A stretch of 64,000 nucleotides of DNA from Plantago ovata (GCA_028274465.1 CM051456.1:98423050-98487049), one strand, 5' to 3'; positions 1 through 11,386 are shown, counted from the stretch's first letter. Notes: generated by a model from the letters alone, not told the origin. Numbers and translations: made by a program.

Positions 1-327
1 ATTCGCCCCCCCACCTCCTGAGGTGGGGAGACGAAACTTTCGAAGAAATCCGGTTTTTAAGTCCCCGAAAACCATTTTACTCATAAACCAGTCGAAAAAG
101 TTCACTCAAACATAAACATAAGCACATACGACACAGAGGCGAACAAATTCACATATTTAAAGCAAATTGTTCAAGTATGAATGCATGCAATAAAGCGGTA
201 AAAAAGAGATAAAAACTCCGGGTTGCCTCCCGGATAGCGCCATTGTTTATAGTCTTTGACTCGACTCCTGGTTGCGCCTAGATCTTCTTCTTGAGGGTAC
301 TAGACTTCCCCTTCATGGATCTTCTCC
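1..327 (-). other. Z spacer between gag-pro and ORF2 leader
   Basis: This non-coding stretch follows the Z gag-pro stop. It matches the same place in other copies: a conserved segment near 210-240 (CCGGGTTGCCTCCCGGAT, an inverted repeat just after the ORF), an A-rich stretch, and the GC-rich palindromic block (1-32) that precedes the ORF2 leader exon. Confidence 0.7.
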
Positions 328-2436
328 TCATGCCATGAACTTGTGAATAAGAATGAACATAGACAGCAAGCCACAATAGTTAACAGTGTGAGAAGTATTG
401 AAGTGATCAGGTGGATCAGATATGGCTCGCAACACATGTCGCTTGCCATCCACTTCAATTGTGTAAGTCCTTCGGTAGATGTCTATCACGGAGCGTAGTT
501 TAGTCAAGAACGTTCGCCCCAAGAGAACAACATCCCCCATCCCAGGTGTAGACGCCGGCATAACTACAAAATTGGTGTATACAGAAGCTTCACCAATCTT
601 GACCAATATGTTCTTCACAACGCCTTCGGGTCTCACAAAGGATCCATCCGCCAATTGTACAATAGCCTTATGCTCAGATAGTTTTCCAAGGCTACTCTTT
701 TCAAACACATTCATTGGGAGCACATTAGAGTAGGATCCCGTGTCTAGTGTGGCACGGACATCTTCAAGTTCACCAATCCCGACCTTAACATCGAAACTTT
801 GAGGGAGTGGCTCGGGATCCTTTTGCTCCTCTTCACTCTCGTCAAAACCAAGGTCCTTCTCTTCTTCCTTGGCTAGTGGGGGTTCTTCCCCCTTGCAACA
901 CTCGCACTTAGCAACCTTCTTGATGTTGATTTCAACAGGTAGATCACCCACCAAGGTAATGGACATCGACTTCTCAGTGTTGCTAGGCAGCTTGCCTTGC
1001 TCCCTACTTGCTCCTCGGTCGATCAACTCTTGCATCTTTTGATGGGCAAGCCTAGTGCTCTCTTCCAATCGATCAAGCCTCGCCCTAGTCTTCTCAGAAT
1101 CTTCTTCATAACGTTTGAGAAAACTTTGGGTGTGATCAACCATCTTTTGCAAGTTCTCCATCAGTAGAGTTGTCTTCGACTTCGGTTGCTCTTTCAGAGT
1201 GGGATTTTCGCAGTGGTCATTAACATAGTTAAGCCTACTACGGTCTTGGTTAGGGCCATAAGTTTTGCTAGCCGGTGCATATCCTTGATTGTTTCGGAAC
1301 GCTCTTCTCCAAAATCCACCTCGAGGATTCCTACCATCTTGTCCATAGCTAGCTTCTTGAGTACCAAATTCCGTAGCAAAGGCTTCCTCTTCGCCTCCTT
1401 GAACCCAGTTGCCATCATCATATGCGAGCTCCGATCTACACATATGAGCTCCATGCCCATAGTTCTTGCATATTCGGCAAACCTCGTTTGACATAGCTGT
1501 TCGAGTGGCGCTCTTGAGGACTTGTTTCAATTCGTTGGTAAAGCACTCGGATTGATCCCCATTCCCCCTATACATAGGGGATTCTTGATTAGGTGGAGCT
1601 TCATGTCCACGTCTCCTAACCATCGCTCTTGGGTCCTTGAATTGCGACCCCTTAGCAAGCCTTTCGAAAACTGCCCAGACGGCTTCTGCGGTTTCCTCCC
1701 AAATATTGCCACGGCATTGGAAGTCCACCACTTGTTGGTTCTCGAAGGTTAGTCCATTATAGAAGTGTTGGACTAGATCAGAAAGCTCAAAACCATGGTG
1801 AGGGCACTTGTTCATGAGGTCTTGGAACCTCTCAAACGCGGTGTAGATGGTCTCATCATAGTCTTGTTTGAACCCAGTGATTTGCGCCTTAAGCGCGGTA
1901 GTCAAGGTGTGAGGGAAGTATTTTTCCATGAAAGCTGAAAAAACCTTCTCCCAAGTGTCCAGCGAGCCTGCCGGTAGAGAACTCAACCATGACTTCGCTC
2001 TGTCGCCAAGCCCCATAGCAAAAACCATCATCCTCAACTCATCCGTTGTTATTTCAGCTCCGGGTCGTGGGAGTTGGTTGACGAAATCATCGATATCGTG
2101 CAAGTACCCCATCACATCTTCCCTTGCTAAGCCATAGAACCTCGGAAGTTGTTGGAATGCGTGGTTCTTGATTTCCAGATCACGAGTTGCAGACGAAAGA
2201 ACAATCGTCGGTCCCCTCATATGATCCTTGGAGGGTTGAACCCATGCTTTCAGTGGTCTAGCTTCTGCCATTCCGTCGATTTCCTTGAAAAGACTGTGTA
2301 GAGATTCAGAGAAATCGGTATCCTCTATGTCCTCTAGTTCACGCCTTTGAAGTAGTCGCCTTCTTTGGTGGTAGACTCTGTCGATCTCAGCAATTGAATC
2401 AGCAAGCGGTGTTCCTCTAGATCGTGTATGTGGCAT
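328..2436 (-). CDS. Gag-protease polyprotein of element Z (702 aa)
   Basis: Structural polyprotein that would form the virus-like particle and process itself in the cytoplasm. The start is the ATG of MPHTRS, shared by four other copies and about 125 bp after the PBS. Residues ~90-235 form a Retrotrans_gag-type domain (WLSSLPAGSLDTWEKVF...). A CCHC zinc knuckle, CX2CX4HX4C (CRICKNYGHGAHMC), lies near residue 325. A coiled coil follows at ~425-480 and a KCECC motif near 510. A retropepsin-like domain at ~560-680 has the catalytic DTG in ATLDTGSYSN and an LADGS flap like Athila proteases. No RT follows. It is the least damaged of the gag-pro copies: only the extreme C-terminus is shifted by one missing base, so it lacks the basic Lys/Arg tail seen elsewhere. 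Activity is inferred, not shown. Confidence 0.9.
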   Translation of the reverse strand: MPHTRSRGTPLADSIAEIDRVYHQRRRLLQRRELEDIEDTDFSESLHSLFKEIDGMAEARPLKAWVQPSKDHMRGPTIVLSSATRDLEIKNHAFQQLPRFYGLAREDVMGYLHDIDDFVNQLPRPGAEITTDELRMMVFAMGLGDRAKSWLSSLPAGSLDTWEKVFSAFMEKYFPHTLTTALKAQITGFKQDYDETIYTAFERFQDLMNKCPHHGFELSDLVQHFYNGLTFENQQVVDFQCRGNIWEETAEAVWAVFERLAKGSQFKDPRAMVRRRGHEAPPNQESPMYRGNGDQSECFTNELKQVLKSATRTAMSNEVCRICKNYGHGAHMCRSELAYDDGNWVQGGEEEAFATEFGTQEASYGQDGRNPRGGFWRRAFRNNQGYAPASKTYGPNQDRSRLNYVNDHCENPTLKEQPKSKTTLLMENLQKMVDHTQSFLKRYEEDSEKTRARLDRLEESTRLAHQKMQELIDRGASREQGKLPSNTEKSMSITLVGDLPVEINIKKVAKCECCKGEEPPLAKEEEKDLGFDESEEEQKDPEPLPQSFDVKVGIGELEDVRATLDTGSYSNVLPMNVFEKSSLGKLSEHKAIVQLADGSFVRPEGVVKNILVKIGEASVYTNFVVMPASTPGMGDVVLLGRTFLTKLRSVIDIYRRTYTIEVDGKRHVLRAISDPPDHFNTSHTVNYCGLLSMFILIHKFMA

Positions 2437-2561
2437 ACACTATCTGTAACAAACTAGGAAAGGAGTATCAGAGAGAGATTAAATAGGAAAACTAAAAACT
2501 ACTAGAACTAGGAATTGAATGCTGAAAATATAAAAAAGCGAAACAGAAAAAGGAGTATAGT

Positions 2562-2578
2562 CCCCGGCAACGGCGCCA
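2562..2578 (-). promoter_or_regulatory. Primer-binding site of Z (tRNA-Asp)
   Basis: The antisense of TGGCGCCGTTGCCGGGG, complementary to the 3' end of plant tRNA-Asp (CCCCGGCAACGGCGCCA). It is separated by three bases from the LTR end. It primes minus-strand DNA synthesis. Confidence 0.92.
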
Positions 2579-2581
2579 ATT

Positions 2582-3055
2582 TGATGAACGGGGTTTGTCA
2601 GACTCAATTAATCAAATAAATTTGTATTTAGCCAAAGGCAATTCACAACTATAACGAAAACCGTAGTGTAGCAGTAGAATAACCTCGAGTGTCGATCTCT
2701 AAGGACTATAACTAGTTTTATCTAATCTAACTTAAGAATATAAATCAACAGATGACTTAGCAAAGGTTTTTCTTAACAGTTAATGGAGATTGGTGATAGT
2801 ATGGTCATTCAAAGCATAGCAGGTTAATAATCATGCATAAATTCCTCGGTCCTGCATGGAGATCTTTGATCAATGAATTGTCCAATTGTGTTCCGTAATT
2901 ATTCAACACTATGAAGATAGAGGTTTTAGATAGATCAAAGAAATAAAGCAATAACTCAGAGTATAATGCGCGATATAGCCATTAGCATAATTATTAACCT
3001 TCGCTAAGAAATCACATACTATCACCAACGAGAAGTTTAGCTACTCATAGATGTC
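2582..3055 (-). repeat. 5' LTR of Z, U5-side half
   Basis: Starts with TGATGAAC next to the PBS and carries the U5 repeats of the family. It stops inside the sequence 'ctactcatagATGTC', where element B begins. The missing half resumes at 11392. Positions 3051-3055 are the left copy of B's TSD. Confidence 0.9.
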
Positions 3056-4257
3056 TGATGAATGCGGATGTCGTGCTCCAATTTCAAGCAAATAAATTTG
3101 TAATTAGCCAAAGGCAATCCACAACTACAACGAAAACCGTAGTGTAGCAGTAGAATGACTCGAGTGTCGTTCTCTAAGGACTATAACTAGCTTTATCTAT
3201 TTAACCAGAGAATATAAAACAACAGACAGATAGCAAAAGGGGGTTTCTAGCAGATAACGGAGATTGGTGATAGTATGGTCCTTCTTAACATAACGGGTCG
3301 ATAATCATGCTTAAATTCCTCGGTCTTGCATAGAGATCTTTGAATCAATGTAGTGTCCTGTTGCAAATATTAAGCACTACGAAGATAATTGGTCTGACAA
3401 GTCAATCACTATTGTCCTAATGTGTTCCGTAATTATTCAACACTACGAAGATAATTGGTCTGAGGGTCGACAAGTGTCCAATCATGCATAATAATTAATA
3501 CAACATACGAGAATTTAAGCTGTGCCTGATCAACGAAATAAAGCAATGACACGGAGTATAATGCGCGATATAGCCATTAGCATGATTATCCTCCCTTCGC
3601 TAAGAATTCACATACTACCACCAACGATAAGTTTAGCTACTCATAATAGGCATGCAATCAACATAAATCATAGAAGAAAACATGTTGAAAGAATATAATA
3701 AAATAAGTAGAATAAAACTGTAAGATACAAAGTTACCGAAGGTTGTCAATCTCCGGATGATTGCGATCCTACGAGCTCCAAACTGCTATGAAAATGTATC
3801 CCCTAAGCTACGGACCCCCAGAACAGGCTCTGGGAAGTCCCTACCTAAAACTACAGAGAGAGATGAGAAAGTAGGTCTGGAAAGATATGATTTTTGGAGA
3901 AAACTGAGCAACTATATATAGGCTTCGAAATACTGTGGGGCGGACACGCGCGGCGGTTCACCCCACGTCTGCGGCGGTTCGCCCGGCGTGTTTTTCGCGA
4001 AATTCTGCGTTTTCGACGCGGTTTTGGATTTCTTCCCCTTTTCGGACTCGGTTTCTGACTTCTAGTAGCCTTCTAACCTCCAGATTCGCCCCCTAGACTT
4101 CAAATCCTATCCGGAAACCTTCAGATACTCCAAATAGGCTTCTGGAACACCAATTCCTTGTCAACTTCAATATAATTGCCCGGAAATCTTCGAATTTCAA
4201 CCAAAAAACAGAACCTTTGCTTGTCCTCGAATGAAAGTGTAAAATACACATTCATCA
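3056..4257 (-). repeat. 3' LTR of B
   Basis: Runs from TGATGAATGCGG to ...ATTCATCA. It has a TATA-like TATATATAG near 3912-3920 (antisense) with GC-rich palindromes upstream of it (3945-4012). It is about 110 bp shorter than the 5' LTR because much of U3 is replaced near 4204-4230 by a short copy of the adjoining PPT region. Confidence 0.9.
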
Positions 4258-5773
4258 AACTCCCCAAACCGAACCTTTGCTTGTCCTCAAGCAACTAAGC
4301 TAGACTCTAATACAAAAAACATGCAAGACACAAAATGGAGTTTCATGCCAAATAAAATGAACTAATCTACTGAATCTATCAAATAACATATGAACAAAAA
4401 CCATATAAATCTAAGCATGAATATAGGTTGAAGAATACCTCGATTGACTTATACACATCCACATAAGCACTTATGTCAAGACAAGATAGTCTCTCGTAAC
4501 ATTCTCTACCTGGACCTAGTCAGTGACGACGTAATGAAGCATGCTAAGATACGAATGGTTGTCCCCGTGCCTATGAAACTGAGGACTTACTGCTATTCCA
4601 CCATGTTAAGACTTTTCCTCAAAAGAGGTCAAACCAGTACTGGCTCTCATCAAACGAAGGAGGGTTCCCTAAAAAAGATAACACTCCCCTATTCTACCCA
4701 TCTCTCAAGTAAAATCTTAAGCTATTCACCACTTCCTGAATGGCAAGACGAGGGTGGTCTAGAACAGATGACACTCAAGACAAAAAAGATAAAAAATAGA
4801 AAAACACGATTACGAACATTACAAAAAATGGAAAATAAGACTCAACACTTTGCTAAACTGCTATTTGGCTTTCTTTTTTGGACCCTTCTTTGCTTTTTTG
4901 GGGTCTTTTATTTTTTTCTTTTTTTCTTTCCAGATTTTTTTCTTTTTCTTTTTCTCTTTTTTTCTGGAATTTTTTCTTTCTTTTCGATTTTTTTTCTAGC
5001 CAGCAGTAGCATAACAAAAAGAGAAACAAAATGACTCACACGACTTCCCCAAACCTATTCGAAAGAATAGGTTGGAGTACAAAATTTACGGAAAATGAAA
5101 AATAAACTCACGATACGAAAATGAAAAACAGAAACAAGTCTAATGATGGTGTAACCCCCTCCCCAAACCTATTCGGAAGAATAGGTTATAAACAAAGGAT
5201 CACACAACCTCACACTACCTCCTTCCTAGGCATTTAGCAATCTCAAAGCATGGTGAAGACTTGTTGCCTCTTAGGTACATAATTACTCGGGAAACAACTA
5301 TAAGACCCTAACATGCATCATCCTATTATAAAGGCCTTCGTGAACCGCAATAGAGAAAACACCACTAAGTGATGTCGAGACTACCAAGCTTAACTAAGTG
5401 CAATACATAAATGTGACAAGCCAAGCGAGAAAAACCTCAAACAAATTCATAGAGATGAAGCATACGATTAATGGCAAAGTTAGTTGATCTACCCAATAAA
5501 AAAGTTCAAAAAATTCGGCAATAAACTCCGTATAAAACATGCAAGACTATCCGAGGATGAATGTAGTGAATGCAACCTAAAAAAAATCTAAGAAAGCAGT
5601 AAACGTGCAAATGCAAATGCAGACGGATAAAGCATGCGAGGTACTATACTCATCCTACCAATACCAAGCTCCAAACTAACAACATCAGATCACTTAAATC
5701 CCATCCCCCCTCATGAAATTAACGCTAGTCCCTAGCAGTAAGAAAATGAGGAAATAAGATGTGATACTAGATG
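4258..5773 (-). other. 3' region of B: PPT, palindrome pair, purine tract
   Basis: Non-coding, conserved between copies. From the LTR outward it holds the polypurine tract (antisense AACTCCCCAAACC, 4258-4270), a conserved GACAAGCAAAGG motif, a nearly all-purine tract on the element strand (about 4855-4990), and two palindromes AACCTATTC-N4-GAATAGGTT (5052-5073 and 5166-5187). The long translatable frame on the opposite strand (4444-5034) is Phe-rich low complexity and is not called as a gene. Confidence 0.75.
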
Positions 5774-6639
5774 TTACCCCATGGTTTGGCCTCGGTCGGC
5801 TGAGTGTGCTGCTTGTGAGTTATTGGACATGCTCTCGGAGCTTTATAGGGTGTCATCAGGTCTTCTGGTATGCGTGCTAGTTTCAGTTATAGGCCGGATA
5901 GGAACAACTCCTCCATTAGTATAATCATTGCCCGTATGGCCTTCATTGTCACTACTGTCACGCACATCCTCACTAGTAGAGTTGTAGTGGCAGGTAGAAT
6001 TCTCAAGAGTAGCCGCCGCTGTTATGGAATCCTCCATCCTGGAGCCCTCCAATAGGATGTGAACTGTTGAAGGGGAAAGGGCAGTGGTATCAGGACCTCT
6101 TCCTCCAACGTTTTACACCACGAAAAGGTCTCAGTAAGCTGCTCAGATACGCAGAAGTCTTCTACAATTTTTTCCAATTTCGACCACATTCTCTACGGTG
6201 GATCCGACCGATGTCTATATGATGCTCACTTTAGAGGCAGGCAAGGGGCACCCCAACGAGGGGCTGGGCACCCATGTCATTATGTTTTGGAACCAAGCTA
6301 GCGCTTCGGAACCTTCTAGCAACTGCGAACTCAATATTGAATCCGTCGCGGTGAGAATGTCCCGGTGCCTTCCAGTTCACTCGAACTTTGCAGTCCTCGT
6401 GATGGAGTGCTAACGTAATAATGGTTTCTGTCCCTTCGGTGGTGCATGAATAGGCATAGGAGTCCTTACTCCAGGTGTACTCTAGCTCCTCCTCTTGGGT
6501 AATCCATGACGTTGTTGCAAAAACCCTTGGCTCGAACGCACATCTAACGAGGTCACCCTTCTTGACATGGTAGTGATCGTTCCCCCTCCAATTCTTCACA
6601 GCAATCATACGGGAATGCTCCTTTCCCTTGGTATGGTTC
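5774..6639 (-). pseudogene. ORF2 of B, short decayed plant-transposon-type ORF
   Basis: Second gene of the element, starting right after the intron acceptor. The longest open part encodes 125 aa (ATG at 6608, stop at 6231) with the stretch LEYTWSKDSYAYSCTTEGT. This aligns in the same frame with LEFTGSNHSYVYSRATRGI of the longer ORF2 in C, and KKGDLVRC aligns with KEGVLVRG, so it is a shortened relative of that protein, not a new family. Downstream frames keep ALSPST and an acidic SSDNEGHTGND region (6052-5843), then the tail AHSADRGQTMG and stop. Several frame breaks mean it is probably not functional. The position of the normal start codon reads ATA here. Confidence 0.7.
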
Positions 6640-7181
6640 CTACAAACAACAGTTAGTACCTCGTATGACACAAAACTGACTCGAGCATATGCCAGTGTAA
6701 GAGCGAAACACACAAGTGATAAAATCAACATTCGAGCTCCCCAAACCGTAATGTCTAGCCTAGCTTCTTCATCATGCAACATACCAATGTAACTACTACA
6801 TGCAATACATCACATTATGCTCTTACTAGACAACCAATATCCTTGATAACAAGGCTCAATTCATACCATAGAAGCGAAAAATTCTACCATCATAAGTCCT
6901 CATACTCAACAATTACGCATTCAATCATCAAATCCACCAACATTACATCAATGGACACAATCATAAGCAACAAATCAAAGATAAAGACATAATGCATAAC
7001 AAGATATATTATCTAGTAGCAAAATACCCAAATCAACAATCCAAGCAAAATTGGGCATGCAATTGATAGTGAATAACAAGTCTAATCACACAAACAACAT
7101 ACCCATGCATCAAATAAGCATAATTGAAGCTCAAATTAGAAAACCCCCAAATTCGAAAATTAGGGTTCTAAGGATGATACC
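6640..7181 (-). other. Putative intron in ORF2 leader of B
   Basis: Donor AAG|GTATCATCC and acceptor TGTTTGTAG|GAACC on the minus strand, T-rich inside, 542 bp. The same borders appear in C, I and V with 541-554 bp, which supports real splicing. An open frame running through it (start 6782) is closed by a stop in I and V. Confidence 0.65.
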
Positions 7182-7751
7182 TTAGATCTGAAAATCTAAC
7201 GCATTAGGACGAAATCTGTTCGGATGGGATGATAGATCATGTAATAGGCTTCGATTTAAGCTAAAGAACACTAAATGTGGCCAAGAAATGAAGAAGTTAT
7301 GAAGATTTGAAGTTGAAATTGCGAAATTCGGGTTTGGGCAAGGTGGAATGATGAAATTTGAAGAAAATGAGGAATTGGGGAAGAAATCCGCGTTTTTGAA
7401 CCTCTGGAGCCGTGGGGCGGTTCGCCCCCCAAGCGGGGCGTTCGCCCCACACGGGGCGGTTCGCCCCCCACGTGGGGCGGTTCGCCCCGTGCTCCCCGAT
7501 GCGGGGAGACGGTTTCTGTCGTCAGAAAATGCGGTTTTAATCCCCGAAACCAATTTTTTCAAAAAACCACTCGAAAAATCTCACTCAAACAAAAGCACAT
7601 ACGACACAGACATGAACAAATTCGCATACGAGAAGCAAATAGTTCAAGAATGAATGCATGCAGAAAAGCAGTAAAGAAAGCGATAAAAATTCCGGGTTGC
7701 CTCCCGGATAGCGTCATTGTTTAAAGTCTTTGACTCGACTCCTGTCTGCGC
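7182..7751 (-). other. ORF2 leader exon and GC-palindrome block of B
   Basis: Non-coding. Between gag-pro and the intron lies a block of GGGGCGGTTCGCCCC-type palindromes (7411-7505, four to five units), followed on the minus strand by a C/T-rich leader that resembles a plant 5' UTR and ends at the splice donor. Confidence 0.6.
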
Positions 7752-9905
7752 CTATCTCTTCTTTTTGCGGGTACTAGGCTTCCCCTTCATTGATCTCCTC
7801 TCCATGCCACGAACCTGTGAATAAGAAAGAATATAGGCTGCAAGATCACAGTAGTGAGTAGTGAAAGAAATATCAGGCGGTTCAGGTGGATCAGGTATGG
7901 CTTGCAACACGTGTTGCTTGCCATCCACTTCGATGGTGCAAGTCCTTTGGTAGATGTCCATCACGGAGCGTAGTTTGGTCAAGAACGTTTGCCCTAAGAG
8001 TATTACATCCCCCGTCCCAAGTGCAGATGCCGGCATAACTACAAAATTGGTGTATATAGATGCTTCACCAATCTTGACCAATACATTTTTCACAACGCCC
8101 TCGGGTCTCATAAAGGATCCATCCGCCAGTTGCACAATAGCCCTTTGCTCAGATAGTTTTCCAAGGTTGCTCTTTTCAAACACATTCAAAGGGATTCTGT
8201 TTGAGTAGGATCCCGTGTCTAGTGTGGCACGGACATCTTCAAGCTCACCAATCCCTACCTTAACATCGAAACTTTTAGGGAGTGGTTCGGGATCCTCTTG
8301 TTCCTCATCACTTGCGTCAGAACCAAGGTCCTTCTCTTCTTCCTCAACCTGTAGAAGTTCTTCCTTCATGCAGCACTCGCACCTAACGACCTTCCTGATG
8401 GTGATTTCGTCAGGTACATCACAAGCCAATGTAATGGCATTCGACTTCACAGTGTTGCTAGGCAGTTTGCCTTGTTCCCTACTTGCTCCTCGGTCGATGA
8501 ACTCTTGCATCTTCTGATGGGAAAGCCTAGTGCTCTCTTCCAACCTATCAAGCCTTGCCCTAGTCTTCTCGGAATCTTCTTCATAACGTTTGAGAAAACT
8601 TTGTGTGTGATCAACCATCTTCTGCAAGTTCTCCATCAGTTGAGCCGACTTCGACTTCGGTGGCTCTTTCGGAGCGGGGTTTTCGCAGTGATCATTACCA
8701 TAGTTTAGCCTACTACGGTCTTGGTTAGGGCCATAAGTTTGGTTAGCCGGTGCATATCCTTGATTGTTACGGTATCCTCTTCTCCAAAATCCACCTCGAG
8801 GATTCCTACCGTCTTGTCCGTAGCTAACTTCTTGAGTGCCAAACTCCGTAGCAAAGGCTTCTTCTTCGCCTCCTCGAGCCCAGTTGCCATCATCGTATGC
8901 CAGCTCCGATCTACACATATGAGCCCCATGCCCATAGTTCTTGCATATTCGGCATACTTCGTTCGAAACAGTTGTTCCGGTGGCGCTCTTGAGGACTTGC
9001 TTCAATTCGTTGGTAAAGCACTCGAATTGATCCCCATTCCCCCTGTACATAGGGGCTTCTTGAGTCGGTGGAGCTTCAGGTCCACGTCTCCTAACCATTG
9101 CTCTTGGGTCCTTGAACTGCGAACCCTTAGCTCGAAAACTGCCCAGACGGCTTCTGCGGTTTCCTCCCAAATATTGCATTGGCATTGGAAATCCACCACT
9201 TGTTGGTTCTCGAAGGTTAGTCCATTGTAGAAGTGTTGGACTAAGTCAGAAAGTTCAAAATCATGGTGAGGGCACTTGTTCGTGAGATCTTGGAACCTCT
9301 CGAACGCGGTGTAGATGGTCTCATCATAGTCCTGCTTGAATCCAGTGATCTGCGCCTTTAGCGCGGTAGTCAAGGTGTGAGGGAAGTATTTCTCCATGAA
9401 AGCTGAAAAAACCTTCTCCCAAGTGTCCAACGAGCCTGCTGGTAGAGAACTCAGCCATGACTTGGCTCTGTCGCCAAGTCCCATAGCAACAACCTTCATC
9501 CTTAACTCATCCGTTGTTATGTCAGCTCCGGGGTCATGGGAGTTGGTTGAAAAAATCATCGATGTCGTGTAAGTACCACATCACATCTTCCCTTGATAAG
9601 CCATAGAACCTCGGAAGTTGTTGGAATGCGTGGTTCTTGATCTCCAGATCTCGGGTTGCAGACGAAAGAACAATCGCCGGTCCCCTCATACGATCCTTGG
9701 TGGGTTGAACCCATGCCTTCAGTGGTCTAGCTTCTGCCATTCCGTCGATTTCCTTGAAAAGAATGTGTAGAGATTCAGAGAAATCGGTATCCTCTATTTC
9801 CTCTAGTGCGCGCCTTTCAAGTAGTCGCCTTCTTTGGTGGTAGACTCTGTCGATCTCAGCAATTGAATCAGCAAGCGGTGTTCCTGCAGAACGTGTAAGC
9901 GGCAT
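7752..9905 (-). pseudogene. Gag-protease gene of B, two frameshifts
   Basis: Same domain order as in Z: gag domain, CCHC knuckle CRICKNYGHGAHMC, coiled coil, C-C-rich motif, DTG protease, basic C-terminal tail. Start MPLTRSAGTPLADS matches the family start. The reading frame breaks twice: an extra G near 9535, and a 7-base deletion near 9132 that removes part of the ERLAKGSQF region. The last frame (9185-7752) keeps knuckle and protease with the intact catalytic DTG. In ATLDTGSYSNRIPLNVF an arginine replaces the usual V/I after the active site. Confidence 0.88.
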
Positions 9906-10074
9906 ACACTATCTGTAACAGACTAGGAAAGGTGATTAGAAACAGACTAGGAAAGCAGTATCAGAGAGAGATTAAAAAGAAAAACTAAAACTAGTAGAAT
10001 TAGGAATCTAAAGCTGTAAATATAAACAAATTAAACAGAAAAAAGGAGTATACTCCCCGGCAACAACGCCAATT
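9906..10074 (-). promoter_or_regulatory. Leader and mutated PBS of B
   Basis: Untranslated leader of about 150 bp, with the PBS at 10055-10071. The PBS differs from perfect tRNA-Asp complementarity by two adjacent transitions (AA for GG), probably post-insertion decay. Confidence 0.8.
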
Positions 10075-11386
10075 TGATGAACACGGATGTCGTGTTCCGA
10101 TTTCAAGCAAATAAATTTGTAATTAGCCAAAGGCAATCCACAACTACAACGAAAATCGTAGTGTAGTAGTAGAATGACTCGAGTGTCGTTCTCTCAGGAT
10201 TATAACTAGCTTTATCTATTTAACAAGAGAATATAAAACAACAGACAGATAGCAAAAGGGGGTTTCTAGCAGATAACGGAGATTGGTGATAGTATGGTCC
10301 TTCTTAACATAACGGGTCGATAATCATGCATAAATTCCTCGGTCTTGCATAGAGATCTTTGAATCAATCTAGTGTCCTATTGCAAATATTAAGCACTACG
10401 AAGATAATTGGTCTGACAAGTCAATCACTATTGTCCTAATGTGTTCCGTAATTATTCAACACTACGAAGATAATTGGTCTGAGGGTCGACAAGTGTCCAA
10501 TCATGCATAATAATTAATACAACATACGAGAATTTAGGCTGTGCCTGATCAACGAAATAAAGCAATGACACGGAGTATAATGCGCGATATAGCCATTAGC
10601 ATGATTATCTTCCCTTCGCTAAGAATTCACATACTGCCACCAATGATAAGTTTAGCTACTCATAATAGGCATGCAATCAACAGAAATCATAGAAGAAAAC
10701 ATGTTGAAAGAATATAATAAAATAAGTAGAATAAAACTGTAAGATACAAAGTTACCGAAGGTTGTCAATCTCCGGATGATTGCGATCCTACGAGCTCCAA
10801 ACTGCTATGAAAAAGTATCCCCTAAGCTACGGATCCCCAGAACAGGCTCTAGGACGTCCCTACCTAAAACTACAGAGAGAGGTGAGAAAGTAGGTCTGGA
10901 AAGATATGATTTTCGGAGAAAACTGAGCAACTGTATATAGGCTTCGAAATACTGTGGGGCGGTTCGCCCCACACGCGCGGCGGTTCGCCCGATGTGGGGC
11001 GGTTCGCCCCACGTCTGCGGCGGTTCGCCCGGCGTGTTTTTCGCGGAATTCCGCGTTTTCGATGCGGTTTTGGATTTCTTCCCCTTTTCGGACTCGGTTT
11101 CTAACTTCTAGTAGCCTTCTAACCTCCAGATTCGGCCCCTAGACTTCAAATCCTATCCGGAAACCTTCAGATACTCCAAATAGGCTTCTGGAACACCAAT
11201 TCCTTGTCAACTTCAATATAATTGCCCAGAAATCTTCGAATTTCAACCAAAACCTGTAAAATAAAATCTAAAGGGAAACGTGACACTATTCTAATAAAAT
11301 GCATTAAAATATAGCTAAATTAACATAGAGGATAGCTAAAATAGGTGAAAAAGACTCGAATGAAAGTGTAAAATACACATTCATCA
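10075..11386 (-). repeat. 5' LTR of B
   Basis: 1312 bp, TGATGAACACGG...ATTCATCA. Contains the U5 tandem repeats, the R-region inverted repeat CCCAGAACAGGCTCTAGG and the GC-palindrome cluster at 10953-11035 upstream of the TATA-like box. Confidence 0.92.

Larger units (their letters stand above)
3056..11386 (-). mobile_element. Element B, complete 8.3-kb Athila-like non-autonomous element
   Basis: Minus-strand element with 3' LTR 3056-4257, 3' region, ORF2, intron, leader, gag-pro, PBS and 5' LTR 10075-11386. A perfect 5-bp TSD, ATGTC, flanks it (3051-3055 and 11387-11391), and the two outer halves join into one family LTR. Both its LTRs share the distinctive U5 end GCGGATGTCGTG / CGGATGTCGTG. 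It lacks RT, RNase H and integrase, so it must have used enzymes from another element. Confidence 0.95.

Noticed and set aside
4444..5034. 196-aa open frame with a Phe/Leu-rich hydrophobic end
   Set aside because: It is the antisense of the A/G-rich tract in the B 3' region; the 'transmembrane' end is low-complexity TTTTC translation, and the same happens at 21596-22018 and 53323-53604.
6609..6782. Hydrophobic N-terminus in front of ORF2 of B, resembling a signal peptide
   Set aside because: It lies in the putative intron; the same frame is closed by a stop in I and V, and C has no similar peptide.
7411..7505. GC-rich repeats as a CRISPR array
   Set aside because: Units are palindromes of variable length without regular unique spacers, in plant retroelement DNA.
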